DNA of 64,000 nucleotides from Cyclina sinensis (GCA_012932295.1 JAAONU010000014.1:2232001-2296000); one strand, 5' to 3'; shown: positions 10,259 to 21,963, counted from the stretch's first letter. The notes: generated from the sequence alone by a model not told the origin. Program-made: numbers and translations.

Positions 10259-11304
10259 ACTCATTCGCTAGTTGGTAGTGTAAAGCAATTGAATTCTATA
10301 CTTGTTTGATGATTTGTCGTAAATCTAAATATACAATTAAAACGCTGAAAGGCACAGAGTGATTAATTTAACGTTTAGAAGAATCTAAAGACAGAATTTG
10401 CCTGAGAGTAGGAACAACAAATCGCACTTTGAAAAATGAAAACGTTTTCCTGTTTCTCTCCCTCATTTTCACATTCTATATAATTTGTGGTTATTGTATT
10501 CAGACATTCAAATAATGCATAGAAAAAAAACGAAATGTTGCTTGTTCGGTTGTAAATTCATCTACTGCATACTTGTGTCAGAATATGTTAATAATATAAG
10601 CATTAACCATTGCGTTTTATTATGCAAAACCTGTCTGTGTATTATCTAGCTGATGTAATTGAAGCTTTAGATAATACAAAGACCAAGTTTCATGTCTTCA
10701 TTTACTAGACCTTAATACACTTAATGTAATTAAAACATGACAAGATTACTTCCTGTTTTTTTAATGAAACTTTCTCTACAAAATTTAACATTGTAAATTC
10801 TATCCTCTAAATGTCTCTTTGCCTCTTTTTTTTTTCTTTTACCAATTACATCGCCTCTATTCTAAAAGTCATTAGTGTTCTCCTTTCTTTTTTTAGTTAC
10901 TAAGACGAATCAGCTGAGAATCAGATACCATTCTGGAAGATTAAAGATCGTTTTCCGATAATTAGGTCAGTATCAGTCGTAACAGCTCGGCCTTTTCCGA
11001 CAACTTCGTGTAAAGACCTCATATGTATGTGAATACACCAAATGGTAATTCGCCCCGGCTTTAATAAAATATAAACACACATGGCAGAATTCAAACATTG
11101 TTTGTCTTTTGCAATCGAAAACAATGAAAATAATTTTTAATTTAAAGCATTAACAGGTACAGGCTTTAAGAAATGTTTTCAATTTAGCGCACACCATTTG
11201 TATTATAAAATAGTACAATATGGTGCCTAGCACATTATTTCCGAGGTATGAAACCACCAATTCAGTCTACTGGAGCTCAAAAAATGGTACCCGCATAATG
11301 GCAG

Positions 11305-11590
11305 CTAGAAAAAAAATGAATGAAAAAGTCAGTTCCGGCAAAGTCATATTACCTTTACAGATATTACATACGGTCGACTATCAGTTTTCATGGGTTGTGT
11401 GGCCAGGCGGTCCTAGGCGATGTTTAAAAGAAAAACTAGAGTTAACAGGCAAAATGTGAAAGCTGGAAGGTGGAGGGGCAGGTGTGACTGAAATCAAATA
11501 TGCATGTGAAAAATCTTATATGATAGCAACTACTTATTACGTAGTTTAATATGAAAACAGTTCTGAATAATAGGATAAACAAATTTGAAT
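11305..11590 (+). repeat. Dispersed repeat, pair of 2805-3075
   Basis: Opposite-orientation copy of the repeat at 2805-3075. It contains GTGTGGCCAGGCGGTCCTAG, which resembles a tRNA-Leu D-arm region, so the repeat may be partly tRNA-derived. The other copy lacks part of this segment. Confidence 0.6.
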
Positions 11591-12102
11591 ATGTTCGTAT
11601 AATTTGAAATCATCGCATTATAAATATTCCCGATACCGATTGATATCGTTGAAGTCATTCAAGAAGTATGAATAAGAAAGTTTCATCTCCGGCCCCTTTT
11701 TGTATATTTTTGACATTCTATGCTTTATCAAGCATATATCTTCGTCATTCAGGAAGTCAGGCGAATTTAGCGTTATTACCATTTTTTTTTCATAAACCTT
11801 CTTCTGTAAAAACTAAAATGTAAGTAACTGAGGTATATTTAGCAAGAAGTCCACAAACGACGAGTAAACTGCGGCATACTATTTTATGAAAGGGCAATAC
11901 AATGTATAACGTTATTTTATTTTGCATGTAGGTAATAAAACACATTCAGTACTGTACCTCCTCCCTAAAGCGTAACTTTATAGTAAAACAGACATAAGGC
12001 AAACTGAAGGTTTTCAAGACAAGTAATTCATTAAAAGCAATGACTGTATGAAAGCTTGAAATGTACATTTTTATCAAATTAATATCTAAATCAATATATC
12101 AA

Positions 12103-12860
12103 TCGAGTGAACACCATATGTGATATTTTCACGAGTGGCGCAGCCACGAGTGAAAATATCAACATATGGTGTTCACGAGATGAAATAAATTCCCATCTTC
12201 CACTAAAAAACAAACAAATTTTCTTTTTATTTTATGCCAACACGTCAAAAATGGTTTTTTTTATGATATTTTTAATCAGGGCCTTCAATAAATTCCCCAT
12301 GGTTAGCCCCAAATCAGTAAATGCGTACTTTGGTTACTCCGCACAAAAAAAGTGCAGACAATCTCCAATACATATGATAACTTTACTTCTGCTGAAATAA
12401 ACTGAATACACTTTCATCAAATAACATTTATTTTTGTCTACACAGTTTATCAATATTTATTGAATTTTTGCCATACATACTTTAATTATAAAAGCAGATT
12501 AATACCGAGTAATATTCAATCAATTGAATTGAAAGTCGGCCATATTGGATATTGTCCATGTGAGTTATGTAAACAAATCAGACATTTTAAATAATTTATG
12601 GCGAATTTCATCATTGTTCACAACTAGTTAGGCTCAGGAATTCAATATTATAATTGGATTTAACAAGGTAAATAAATTTCACTCGCTGTCACAGTCTGAA
12701 ATACAGGGGATTCTCTTGTGGTGGGGAAATACCTGAAGTTTCATCAAGCAGTAGTTCCGGCACAAACAGTGTATTATCAAAATGGTAATTAACTGATTCA
12801 AAAAAGTGTATTATCACTTTTATCTCACTGATATTTCCCTATATTTCATTGGTAGGCATA
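12103..12860. mobile_element. Fold-back element inserted in module B
   Basis: This stretch replaces the DNA found in module A between ATCTAAATCAATA and AATAGCTTTTAATAACCTCA. It opens with a long hairpin (12107-12176) and is otherwise AT-rich. Exact ends and target duplication could not be fixed. The 97-codon frame inside begins in the hairpin and shows no known domain. Confidence 0.5.
12107..12176. repeat. Near-perfect 32-bp hairpin
   Basis: GTGAACACCATATGTGATAT pairs with ATCAACATATGGTGTTCAC, and the arms continue through TTTTCACGAGTGG to CCACGAGTGAAAAT around a five-base loop CGCAG. A few bulges interrupt it. Likely the terminal fold-back of the surrounding element. Confidence 0.85.
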
Positions 12861-12894
12861 AAATAAATAGCTTTTAATAACCTCAACATGCATC

Positions 12895-12976
12895 GGTATC
12901 GTGGCCGAGCGGTCTAATGCGCTGGTTTAAGACACCAGTCTCTTCGGATGCGTGGGTTCCAATCCCACCGCTGCCA
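12895..12976 (+). pseudogene. tRNA-Leu(AAG) pseudogene, module B
   Basis: 82 bases with the AAG anticodon kept but at least five changes from the intact gene: GGTATCG acceptor (T-C mismatch at 5-68), AATG in the D-arm region, anticodon-loop base 37 G to A, variable arm GGATGCG, and T-loop TTCCAAT, which breaks the B box. Transcription and folding are both likely impaired. Confidence 0.75.
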
Positions 12977-13939
12977 GATTCTTTTTTTCTACGCTTGTGA
13001 ATTATCTTTCTCCATGAATTGCACACTTTCAAATGTTGGACGTACCGTGTATAACAAACAGAGTAGACTGTTTGTGGAAAAAATCTCAGCAGAAATGTAC
13101 TCTAATATTAGGCTTCCGTGCCTTCGTAAAATTATAGTTTTTTCCGTTACAAAATTACTACATTTGTAGTGATTTGCATACAGATATATCAAAAACTGTA
13201 ATCAGTGCAGTTATCTATAGTCTGTAAAATACTTTAAAATCTTTGATGCAAGCCTGTAGTTACAGAACGACATCATGAAATATTTCTTGTGAGGCTGTAA
13301 AATCATCTAGTGCATACGTGTGACGCCTTTGTCAGAATGTAAATCATGCATTAACGGTTGTGTTCATATGCAACAGTATGTCTGGGAAATATGTAGCTTA
13401 AGCTTTAAATTGTTTCAAGATCCCGTTTCATGTCAACGTTCATTCGACCCTTAGACACTTGATGTGATGTTAATCAAAACATTTAGGAAACAACCCTTCG
13501 TGTTCTATAATGTAAATCTCAACAAACTTTAAACTTCGTTATAAAAATGTATTACAAGACTTTCTAAATCTTCCAATAATTTGATAATTGCATTTTGGAT
13601 GGAACGGCAAAATATAGTACTTATTTCCATTAACAATTACCTAAGAAGTCTGATATTAAATACATTTATAGCCTAGTATGTAAAACAGAGTAAAAAAACA
13701 TTTTTAAACATGTCATGTAGGTAATTGTTTTTTAGATCACATAGCTTTGTCGCAATAAAGTTTAATTTTTGATATTAGTTTTTTAATAACCAGTGAAGTT
13801 TCTATAAAATTATTCACAAAGATCACCAGCCTTAAAAGATTATATACAATTCATAAAATAGTAAAGTGGGTACGCGTGTTCCAGTCACATCGAACATTAA
13901 TTTGGTCATACAAATAAATTTACGTTCTACTTCGGAATT

Positions 13940-14013
13940 GGCTGTTTAGTTCAGTCGGTTAGAGCGTTGTATAAATAACCACAAATGTCGTTGGTGTGTC
14001 CTCAAAACTGGCC
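13940..14013 (+). pseudogene. tRNA-Ile relic, module C
   Basis: GGCTGTTTAGTTCAGTCGGT to ACTGGCC. The anticodon loop reads TATAAATAACC, so AAT is lost, and the T arm is degenerate. Confidence 0.65.
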
Positions 14014-14446
14014 GAAGACATACATTGTTTGACTTGGCATTTGAAATGACCACTCGTTAGTTGACTGTTATTTTTTATTACTTGAAAACATCTATTTATT
14101 CAACACGCTTATCATTCTTTTTAATGATATGTCGTTGCCTACACCAGTAAACCAGTCAACGAAATAACTATTCTCTAGAATATGTTAGATTGGTTCTATT
14201 TAACCTTAATCTAATTTTTTAAGAAAAATGTTATTGCAAAATTTCTTATGTAAGTATTTATTGTTTAAATACGATTTCCTTTAATATGCATCTGGATTAG
14301 TTCTACTTGAAATGAGAATTTATTCTCAGAAAAACGTAACATATTGTCGTGGCTGTAAAGTTTAACTAACGATATAGGTCAGCAACTGATTTTTTAATTA
14401 AAGTCACTTTTTGCACTTAAAAAGTTTTGAAAAGAAAATATTTAGA

Positions 14447-14495
14447 GCGAAGCGCTTGAAACCCTAACGCCTTTGACTGTTCGGTCACGGTACTT
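14447..14495 (-). pseudogene. Truncated tRNA-Leu(TAG)-type relic, module C
   Basis: Only the 5' part (CCGAACAGTCAAAGGCGT on the minus strand) and a remnant of the 3' end remain. The anticodon-to-variable-arm segment seen at 5079 is deleted. Confidence 0.45.
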
Positions 14496-14808
14496 CCTAC
14501 CTGCTATGTGAATCTGGTTTTAAAAGAATTCGAACCATATACATTTTATGAGGAATGCAGCTTGCTCTCTGTTTACGCTTCATCGCACGTGGCAATATAT
14601 AAGTTTTATGTCAGCTGGGTGCCTTAGTTTCCACGATAAAGTGAAATTTTACAAACTTTTTTTTTGAACACTTTGATCGACGAACAGTAAAATTTTGAGC
14701 AGGAGAAAATGCTCAAGAGCAGGTATTGGATTATATTTTCAGTTAATAGATGCCATGTTAGCCATAATGCCACAGATAACAAACTTAAAATTTCCATAAA
14801 AAAAAGTA

Positions 14809-14876
14809 TGGCCAGGGTCGAACCCACAACATTCGCGTTATTAGCACGACACTCTAACCGACTGAGCTAACCGGCC
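14809..14876 (-). pseudogene. tRNA-Ile pseudogene, half T arm deleted
   Basis: 68 bases. Anticodon AAT and acceptor 5' strand are intact, but six bases (T plus one strand of the T stem) are missing, and the D stem has a GCTC to ACTC change on the plus strand. It cannot form a T arm. Confidence 0.85.
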
Positions 14877-15473
14877 ACTCGTAAAATAATAGATAGTGCA
14901 AAGCAACTCATTTCCATACTTGCTGGATGTTTTTGTTGTCAATTTAATATACCTATAAAATGCTGAAAGGCTCAGAGTGGCTTACTTAACGTTTAGAAGA
15001 CAAAAATTTACCTAAGAGTTTGAAAAACAAATCGTGCTGTGAAAAATGAAAATTTAACCCTGTTTCTCTCCCTCACTTTTTACATTTTGTATAATTTGTT
15101 TTGTTCGCCACAAAATGGTTGTTGCATTCTAGCATTCAAATAATGTACAAAATATTGCTTGTTGGAGCATTCATCTACTGCATACTAGTGACGCCTTTGT
15201 CAGAATATATTTTGCATTAACCATTGTGTTCATGTGCAAAACCTGTCTGTGTATTATGTAGCTTAAGTAATTGAAGCTTTAGATAATATAAAGATCGAAT
15301 TTCAGGTCTTCATTCACTCTACCTTAATGCACTTGATGGGATATTAATAAAAAAATGACAATAATTTTTCCTGTTATAAACGAAACTTTCTCAACGAAAT
15401 TCAACAATATACATTCTATCCTCAAACTGTCTCATTGCTTCTTTTTTTCGTTTACCAATTACACCAATTATTT

Positions 15474-15526
15474 TGGGGGACAGGATTCAGGCTCTATTTG
15501 GTTCGAATCCCACTATCTAAAGAGTT
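15474..15526 (+). pseudogene. Type-II tRNA relic, module C
   Basis: ACAGGATTCAGGCTC, then GGTTCGAATCCCACTATC, then CTAAAGAG. The B box is still perfect, but the 5' half is gone. Confidence 0.45.
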
Positions 15527-16640
15527 TGATGTCCAAACCGTATTAAGAAGATTTTTATGTCCAAGTCATATTAAGAAAATAAAAAAGAACATTTGAATGC
15601 AGTGCTCATGTCGAGTATGTTCGTATAATTTGAATCAATATTTTTAATGTAAAACAAACATACGTCAAAACTGTGATGAAATTGCAATAATACAGATCAG
15701 TAATATTGATATATGCACGTTAAAAAGATTTATGTTAGATAGTATTCAAACAGGTGACAGTATCAAATACAAAATCAACCACAACTTTTTTTTTCAATTA
15801 TTGACATGCTTTATAATAATAATAAAAAAAAAACATTATGTCTAGAAATTATTTAGTTCTTTCGTAGTATAAATGTTTCCGTTTGCGAAGAAAAGAATAT
15901 GCTAAAATAAACCTCTGAATCATATCGATTGATCGATTGATTGATATTTTTGAAGTCAGCCAAGAAGTATAAATCCGGCAATTTTCAAATACTTTGAGGC
16001 ATTGTATGCTTTGAAAAGAAAGATATCTTTGTTAACCAGAGCGTGAGGTGACTTTAACGCTATTACATAAGTAGCCATATTTCTTTTATATAAATTGTCT
16101 TCTGCAGAAACTAAAATGCAAGTTCAGTCCAGCATTTGCGATAGCAGCACGACGCCCCCAAATAACTGAGTAAACTGCAGTATAGAATTTTATGAAAATG
16201 CAGTATAATGTTATCTAATTTTGCATGCAGGTTATAAAACACATTCTGTACTATACCTTCTCCCTAAAACATTGCTTACTAGTAAAAAAGACGTTAGGCA
16301 AACCAAAGACCTTCAAGACAAGTAATTTATTAAAGGGAATGATTCGTTGAAAGGTTGAAATGCACATTTTATCAAATAATACCAGAATGAAACGACAAGA
16401 AACTAATTATTTTAACATCAAAAGCGGAAAAAATACCGTTCCACTACTAAAACAGCATTTGAGAAAAGCAGTGAACACTATTTTATGCATAGAACTATAT
16501 TCTACCAGTCGGTGTTGTTCGTTAAAAATGTGTATATTTTATTACGTGTATAATGTGTATCGTGTATATTTGGTAACACATATTAACATTATTAAAGAGT
16601 AATATGTTAAATGTGTTTTAAAATTCTTACTGGAATACCG

Positions 16641-17543
16641 AGTAATCATCAGTTATGCATCAATCTTCCATCTGCTTCTATTAAAAACGATAATGTTTAG
16701 TTGCAATTTTATCTACAAACTGTCTCTTTGCTTCATTGTTTTATCTTTCCAACGATATCGCCTCTGTTCTGAAAGTCATAAATGCTCTCTTTTCGTTTGG
16801 TATTAATAAAGACGGATCATATAAAAATGAAATACCGTTTTAGAATATAAATAATCGTTTTTTGGTATTTAGGTCAGTAATAGGAAAAAGACAGGTTTAT
16901 TTATATAAAATGAAGAAGACATGAGATTGATGTTCATCAATATGCAGGTTTAGGAAACACAAAATATTCCTGGTAGCAAGACGTATTCCATTTAAAGTAT
17001 GAACATTTTGATGTCTTTGAACGAGTCAGGTTTTATTTAAATAAACAAGTTGCCAGTGGGATTCAAACTTGCACCAAATTGCATCAGCCACCTAGCAATG
17101 TAAAGTACGAACGCCTTAGACCACTAAGATTACATGACAGAGCAGACGATAGGAAGCTAAGTAACACAGATTTAGGTGCTTTGTTTGGGGCACAAGTTTT
17201 TTTTCCGAGGCGGCTTCAATCCCACTGCACCGAAAGCGGTGAAAACTTTTAAAGTACAAGTAAAACATATTTAAAATATTGCTTGCTATAAATCAATCGA
17301 CACCGTTCGATAAGTATTACAATCACGATGATTTGTACATTTTGAAATGTACTTTGTTGTTCAACATTTAAGAGATCTGTGTTTAACTTTTTTCTAGATG
17401 CATCTTGGACGATAAAGTATTGAGAGCGGTGATGTTTAACCTACTGTAAATGCTTACAATTTCCTATCAACTTAATTTAATATTAACAAAATTTCTGTCT
17501 CTGACCTAAATATCAGAAAACCGATGGCATTTGATTTTGATTG
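16641..17543. other. Rearranged module DNA
   Basis: Holds a 130-bp conserved block (about 16811-16912), a minus-strand type-II tRNA relic (17049-17140) and a loose B-box-like TTCAATCCCACTGCACC near 17216. No protein gene seen. Confidence 0.5.
17049..17140 (-). pseudogene. Type-II tRNA (Leu/Ser-like) relic
   Basis: The minus strand reads TTAGTGGTCTAAGGCGTTCG, then a long variable region, then AAGTTTGAATCCCACTGGC. It has the D-arm and T-arm landmarks of a long-variable-arm tRNA, but the anticodon stem does not pair. Confidence 0.45.
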
Positions 17544-17917
17544 AAATGATGTACTTAATTCTTATATGGCTTGTCTAAATATATAACAAAAATTGTGAGA
17601 AACTAAAACTAGCGGTCTCGGAAAATTGAACACCTGAATTGAATTGTGTTGGCTTCATTGGACCTGGCTCTTTCACTTCATTACAAAATTTCGCAAACAC
17701 TATCAGGAGTTTAGCATATTCCTAAACAGGACAGATGACTGGAGCAGATTTCACGATATAGGAAAATATTAGAATGAAATAAGTTTATCACAATGATTTC
17801 AAAGTTTATGAAAAAACATCGTAAATGATGAACGAGCTTAAAAACTTCTATTTATCAAATACAATACTATTATTATAATTGTTAGTTGATTTCTAATGAA
17901 AACGCTTAAAAATTCAA

Positions 17918-17992
17918 TGGCCAATGATGGGGGTCGAACCCACGACATTCGCGTTATTAGCACAACGCTCTAACCGACTGAGCTAACCGACC
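17918..17992 (-). tRNA. tRNA-Ile(AAT), atypical (one-base bulge)
   Basis: 75 bases, anticodon AAT. The acceptor reads GGTCGGT opposite ATTGGCC; all seven pairs form using wobbles. One extra base sits at the T-stem/acceptor junction (CCCATC before ATTGGCC). A and B boxes are intact and a T5 run follows. It is borderline between gene and pseudogene. Confidence 0.6.
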
Positions 17993-18779
17993 ACTTTTGA
18001 AATTACAACACGGCTGCTTTCTATAGTTTTCTGTTATTGTTGCCAGTCTATTGTTAACTTTCAAAACTTAAAAAATACACTAAAGGTTCAGAATGATTAG
18101 ATTTTCAATTGAGAAAGAATCGAAAGAAAGAAATTTGCCCTAAAATCGCCTATTTCTCTCTCACACACACATTCTACTTGTCAAGTAATATCTTTCATAT
18201 TCATCACAAAATGGTTATTGCATTCAAACATTCAAAAACTGTATAGAAAGAAAGAATGATATAAGAAATATTGCTTGTTGGGCTGTAATAGTAAGGTTAT
18301 ACATCACGGCAGTTGTCTTTGTTCGATTATGTAAAAAGAGACTAGTTTGTATGTGAATTATGCATTTTGTATATAAGATAACCCGTATTACCAGACTTTT
18401 TCAAGAAATAGTTTTGTTGATATCTTAACACGAGCAAAGTATGATTTGAAATCCGTACTTTACAATGACTCTTTAAAAACAACCAAGTACTTATTGAATT
18501 CTATCCTAAAATGGTCTCATTGCTTCTTTGTTTTTTTTTTCACTGTGACCAAAAACACAATGTCCTTCTTACTTTTATGATTAACAATGACGAATTAGTC
18601 TAAAATCAAACGCCGTTCTGGAAGATTTACGATCGTTTTCAGGTACTTAGGTCAGTCAGTCTTAGGAAAAAGAATCGGCTGGATTATATAAAAATGAAGA
18701 TGGTAGGAATTTGACACTAGTTCACTAAATCGTCGATTCATTTGACTGGTTTGGAGAACACTTAGTGTGCCCAAGAGCT

Positions 18780-18833
18780 GGTAGCGTGGTTGAGCGGCAT
18801 TTGGGACAGGTTTCAAATCTCTCCGCTCCCAAG
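18780..18833 (+). pseudogene. Type-II tRNA relic
   Basis: GGTAGCGTGGTTGAGCGGCA, then GACAGGTTTCAAATCTCT, then CCGCTCCC. The 5' acceptor, A box and 3' end remain, but the anticodon arm is collapsed. The second copy is at 27197. Confidence 0.55.
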
Positions 18834-19160
18834 ACTTTTACGTCCAATTCATATAAAGAAATAAGAAAAGGAATTTCGAATTATTATAATCGTATAATTT
18901 GAATCAAAGTCTTAATGTAAAACGAACATACTTCAAAACGATGATAAAATGACAATAATACAAACCAATACCTGATAGATCATCGTTGGATACCCCCGGC
19001 CTATACTTTAACATTTATCAGCCGTGGGATTTTTGGACAATATCTAGTCGATAAGAGGTGTGTCAAAGACAGTTATTTCTTTGGTTCCCTCACGATTTCA
19101 TTAGGCAATTAAAACCAATCAAAACGCTCGTTCTATACGACATTCGGTATTACAGACAAG

Positions 19161-19242
19161 ATGGCGGCAACCATAGACGACATGTTTAATTCTGTTTGTG
19201 AAAAGTTCAAAATTGACAATGTGTGCGAAATGTTAATAATAG
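19161..19242 (+). other. Exon-like ATGGCGGC start with splice donor
   Basis: After ACAGACAAG an ATG opens 27 codons plus one base (MAATIDDMFNSVCEKFKI, then a short tail) before TAG|GTAAAA, a plausible donor. The surrounding ~450 bp (18980-19440) is less AT-rich than the module. It also carries an opposing ATG on the minus strand at 19354 (MAAPMAKTCFACL). CAAGATGGCGGC fits the YY1 motif found at many metazoan start sites. It could be a captured promoter and first exon, or the 5' end of a dispersed element. No downstream exon was found. Confidence 0.3.
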
Positions 19243-19707
19243 GTAAAATATCACAATAGCGGTCTTTGCTTGACGAAGAATTGAGTTGGCGATAGTTTTT
19301 GCCTCTTATATTGGCAAGACACGCGAAACAGGTTTTCGCCATGGGCGCAGCCATTTTATTTCTGATAGTTTTCTACCCTCTCCGTTGAAGAGTATCAGTT
19401 TTGTTAAACGCGATTTCATTTGTCGATATTTTAGGCACTTGTTGCAAACATACCTTTATAAAGTCACTGACCTAAGATAAAACTAAAGGTCTTCCAGGGA
19501 TGACATTTAATAGAGCAAATGATTTTATAAATGGTTGAAATGTTAATTTTATTAAATAAATATCTGAATCAATAGTTATGACCATTATAATGTCCTTAAT
19601 ATCAAAAGCGGAAATTAAGTAAAATATTTAAGAAAACACCCTGAAGCAATAGCTTGACATGTTCAGACTGTAAATGTGATGAAAATTTAATACTCTTAAC
19701 ATATGTC

Positions 19708-19789
19708 GGTAGCGTGGCCGAGCGGTCTAAGGCGCTGGTTTAAGGCACCAGTCTCTTCGGAGGCGTGGGTTCGAATCCCACCGCTGCCA
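19708..19789 (+). tRNA. tRNA-Leu(AAG)
   Basis: 82 bases, identical to the gene at 8193: all stems paired, anticodon AAG, A box TGGCCGAGCGG and B box GGTTCGAATCC intact. A T5 run starts a few bases after the 3' end. The duplicate at 28129 has picked up one anticodon-stem mismatch, so this copy is likely the functional one of the pair. Confidence 0.95.
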
Positions 19790-20235
19790 GAATTTTTACG
19801 GTTCTTTATGGAATTCATATATTCAGATATTAATGTACTCAGAGTAGTAGACTGATATGGAAAAGCTCAGCTTTATTTACTACTAATTAGGCTTTCATAT
19901 AACAATAATGATATTTCTTCTAAACTATTTCCAAAATAGCAGTGATTTGCATAAAAGTATCTCGAAAACAAACAGTGGAGTAATAAGTTTTCAAATTGCT
20001 TTACAATTTTTCTTGCAAATATGCAGTTATAGAGATGACAAAAAAAGAAAGTTTTCTTGTATTACAAATTTCTTGTAATATTTATGACTAATGCTTAATA
20101 GCTAACTAACTAACAAAAAAAAGTGAGTTAATCACATTATAAATTGATTTTTTTCGTATCATAGTGCTATACCGTAACGCGACGGTATAACTATATTGTA
20201 TAACATTTAAAGTAGATAACTATAATTACATATAC

Positions 20236-20306
20236 AGCGATAGTGGTAAAAGCGTTGGTAAAATTTTGTTAACATGAGGGTCCAGAGTTCAAATCAGGCT
20301 GAAGCG
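20236..20306 (+). pseudogene. tRNA-derived relic (Val-like)
   Basis: TAGTGGTAAAAGCGTTGG, then TTGTTAACATG, then GTCCAGAGTTCAAATC. Spacing of A-box-like, AAC-bearing loop and B-box-like parts resembles tRNA-Val(AAC), but the T stem does not pair. Could instead be the head of a tRNA-derived SINE. Second copy at 28885. Confidence 0.4.
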
Positions 20307-21506
20307 AATATATTTTTTTGTTCTATTTTGACTTTTATAATCAGTTTTGAAGTAAAATATGTTGTTATAATCTCACAGCATCTAGATATTTAATTTATGT
20401 AAATAATATTTTTATATCAAATCCGGAGTACAGCCTCTTTAAAACATAATAATGGGAAGTATTGACGAAAGACAAAATAAAATATGTCGACAAAATCTTA
20501 GTACCAATGAAGAAATGAAATTTACCTCTGATCATGCTTGATAACAGCTGTTTCGGCCAGCTCAGAGCTTTTTTAAAAGAAATTGATATCGCAGACTGCT
20601 TCAAGGAGACAGGAAATTAATTAATGAGACGAAAACCCTGTTTGTTATTTCAGTGTAAAACAATGTGACGTTTTACGAAACGTTCTTTGGGATATTAAGC
20701 TTGTAATGTGTGGCTTTCATGGCACTTGTCAAATGAAGTTTTAACTGTATACTCGGTTATGAGCAATGAATGTTTCTTTATGTCATAATTAGTTTTTTTT
20801 CCGATCCTGTAAATGATCAATGAACAATGTTATTGTGCAAAATTTTTCGAGATAGTCATTGCATTTAAATATTCTGTTTTCCTAGGTACGATTTGCACAA
20901 TTAAGTCTTGAGAGCGGTATAATTCCAATCAACTGAAAATCGTGAAACCAGCACTAAAGACCGTTCAGCTTAGCTACCAGCTACATTATCAAAACAATTA
21001 AAGGAACATACATTTCACATGGAAATTCATCTTAATTTATATAGAATCGATACACAATTTTAATAAAATAATGATTTTATCCCTATTGCTGAAAGAAAAC
21101 AACACGAGTATTGTCACCACTAGATTTAGAAAACAGCAGCGGCAGCAGTTAAAAAGACTTTTATTTTGTGTTCCATGTACATTAGGTAACACGTAAGAAC
21201 AATGTTGTGATTTAATTCTATCCTCAAAATGTCTCACTGCTTCTTTTTTATTTTATAAATTACATCGACGCAGTTCTCGTACTTATTAGTGTCATTTTTA
21301 GCATTAACTATCTCAAATAAGCATATCATCAAATAGCATTATGGTATATAAACGATTGTTTTCACATATTTATATCAGTATTAGAAAAAGGACCGGTTTA
21401 TTCATATAAAATGAAGATGACAGTAAACTGACGCTAGTTCATTAAGATGCTTATTTATAGGACTTATTTAGAGAAAACTAAATTTGTCTAAGGATTTTTA
21501 GCGCGG
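20307..21506. other. Co-duplicated spacer
   Basis: AT-rich spacer shared with 28956-30145 at high identity, including a block with CAGCAGCGGCAGCAG near 21132 and a 130-bp conserved block near 21305. No gene seen. Confidence 0.45.
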
Positions 21507-21562
21507 CTGAGCAGTTTTTTGGGACCATTCGGTTTAAATGTCACTGCTCTAAGATTTTGATG
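21507..21562 (+). pseudogene. Type-II tRNA relic
   Basis: TAGCGCGGCTGAGCAGTTTT, then GGTTTAAATGTCACTGCTCT. The 5' end and a mutated B box remain. Copy at 30147. Confidence 0.45.
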
Positions 21563-21893
21563 CCAAGAACATAATAAGAAAATAAGAAAAGAACATTTGA
21601 ATGCAGTGCACATGTCGAATATGTTCGTATAATTTGAATTCAAATTAATATGTAAAACGAACAAACGTCAAAACTTTAATAAAATGGCAACAATACTGAC
21701 CAATTATTGTTACAATTGTATGTATTCAATATTTATGTTAGGGTGTAAAAGAGTTCAAAATATGTAAACAATCATAAATTTTTTCGCAATTATCGCTTTA
21801 AAAAGTGCATGTTATATATATAAAATATAAATGAAATGATATACGAGCTGAATTTGGGAAAAATATCTTTTGTGATTTGCTTAAAAAATCGAT

Positions 21894-21963
21894 TTGCCAG
21901 TGTGGCGGTCGGACCCACGACATTTGCGTTATTAGCACGAAGCTCTAATCACCCTAACCGGTC
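21894..21963 (-). pseudogene. tRNA-Ile pseudogene
   Basis: The loop with AAT and most of the T arm remain, but the D arm is shortened (GCTCTAATCACCCTAACCGG on the plus strand replaces the normal D loop). A T-stem base is changed (GTGGCGG), and the T-loop base is altered (TCGGACC). Partner of 30809. Confidence 0.85.

Larger units (their letters stand above)
8891..13545. repeat. Tandem tRNA module B
   Basis: Second 4.67-kb module, parallel to A along its length: Ile relic, Leu(TAG) relic, tRNA-Ile, conserved blocks, Leu copy. It lacks the hAT-like element but holds the dispersed repeat at 11305-11590 and a fold-back element at about 12103-12860. Spacers contain nothing else I can support. Confidence 0.85.
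13546..16640. repeat. Tandem tRNA module C, truncated
   Basis: Third module, parallel to A and B through the Ile relic, Leu(TAG) relic, tRNA-Ile position and conserved blocks. Where tRNA-Leu should follow (after about 16430) the sequence diverges and no Leu gene is found. From 16676 it continues with a rearranged piece of module, including the conserved 130-bp block near 16811. Confidence 0.8.

Noticed and set aside
12107..12400. 97-codon frame starting in the hairpin
   Set aside because: Begins inside a fold-back repeat and shows no known domain.
12895..12976. Functional tRNA-Leu
   Set aside because: Five or more changes, including a broken B box and an acceptor mismatch, despite an intact AAG anticodon.
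20236..20306. Functional tRNA-Val(AAC)
   Set aside because: The T stem does not pair and the acceptor ends are not complementary.
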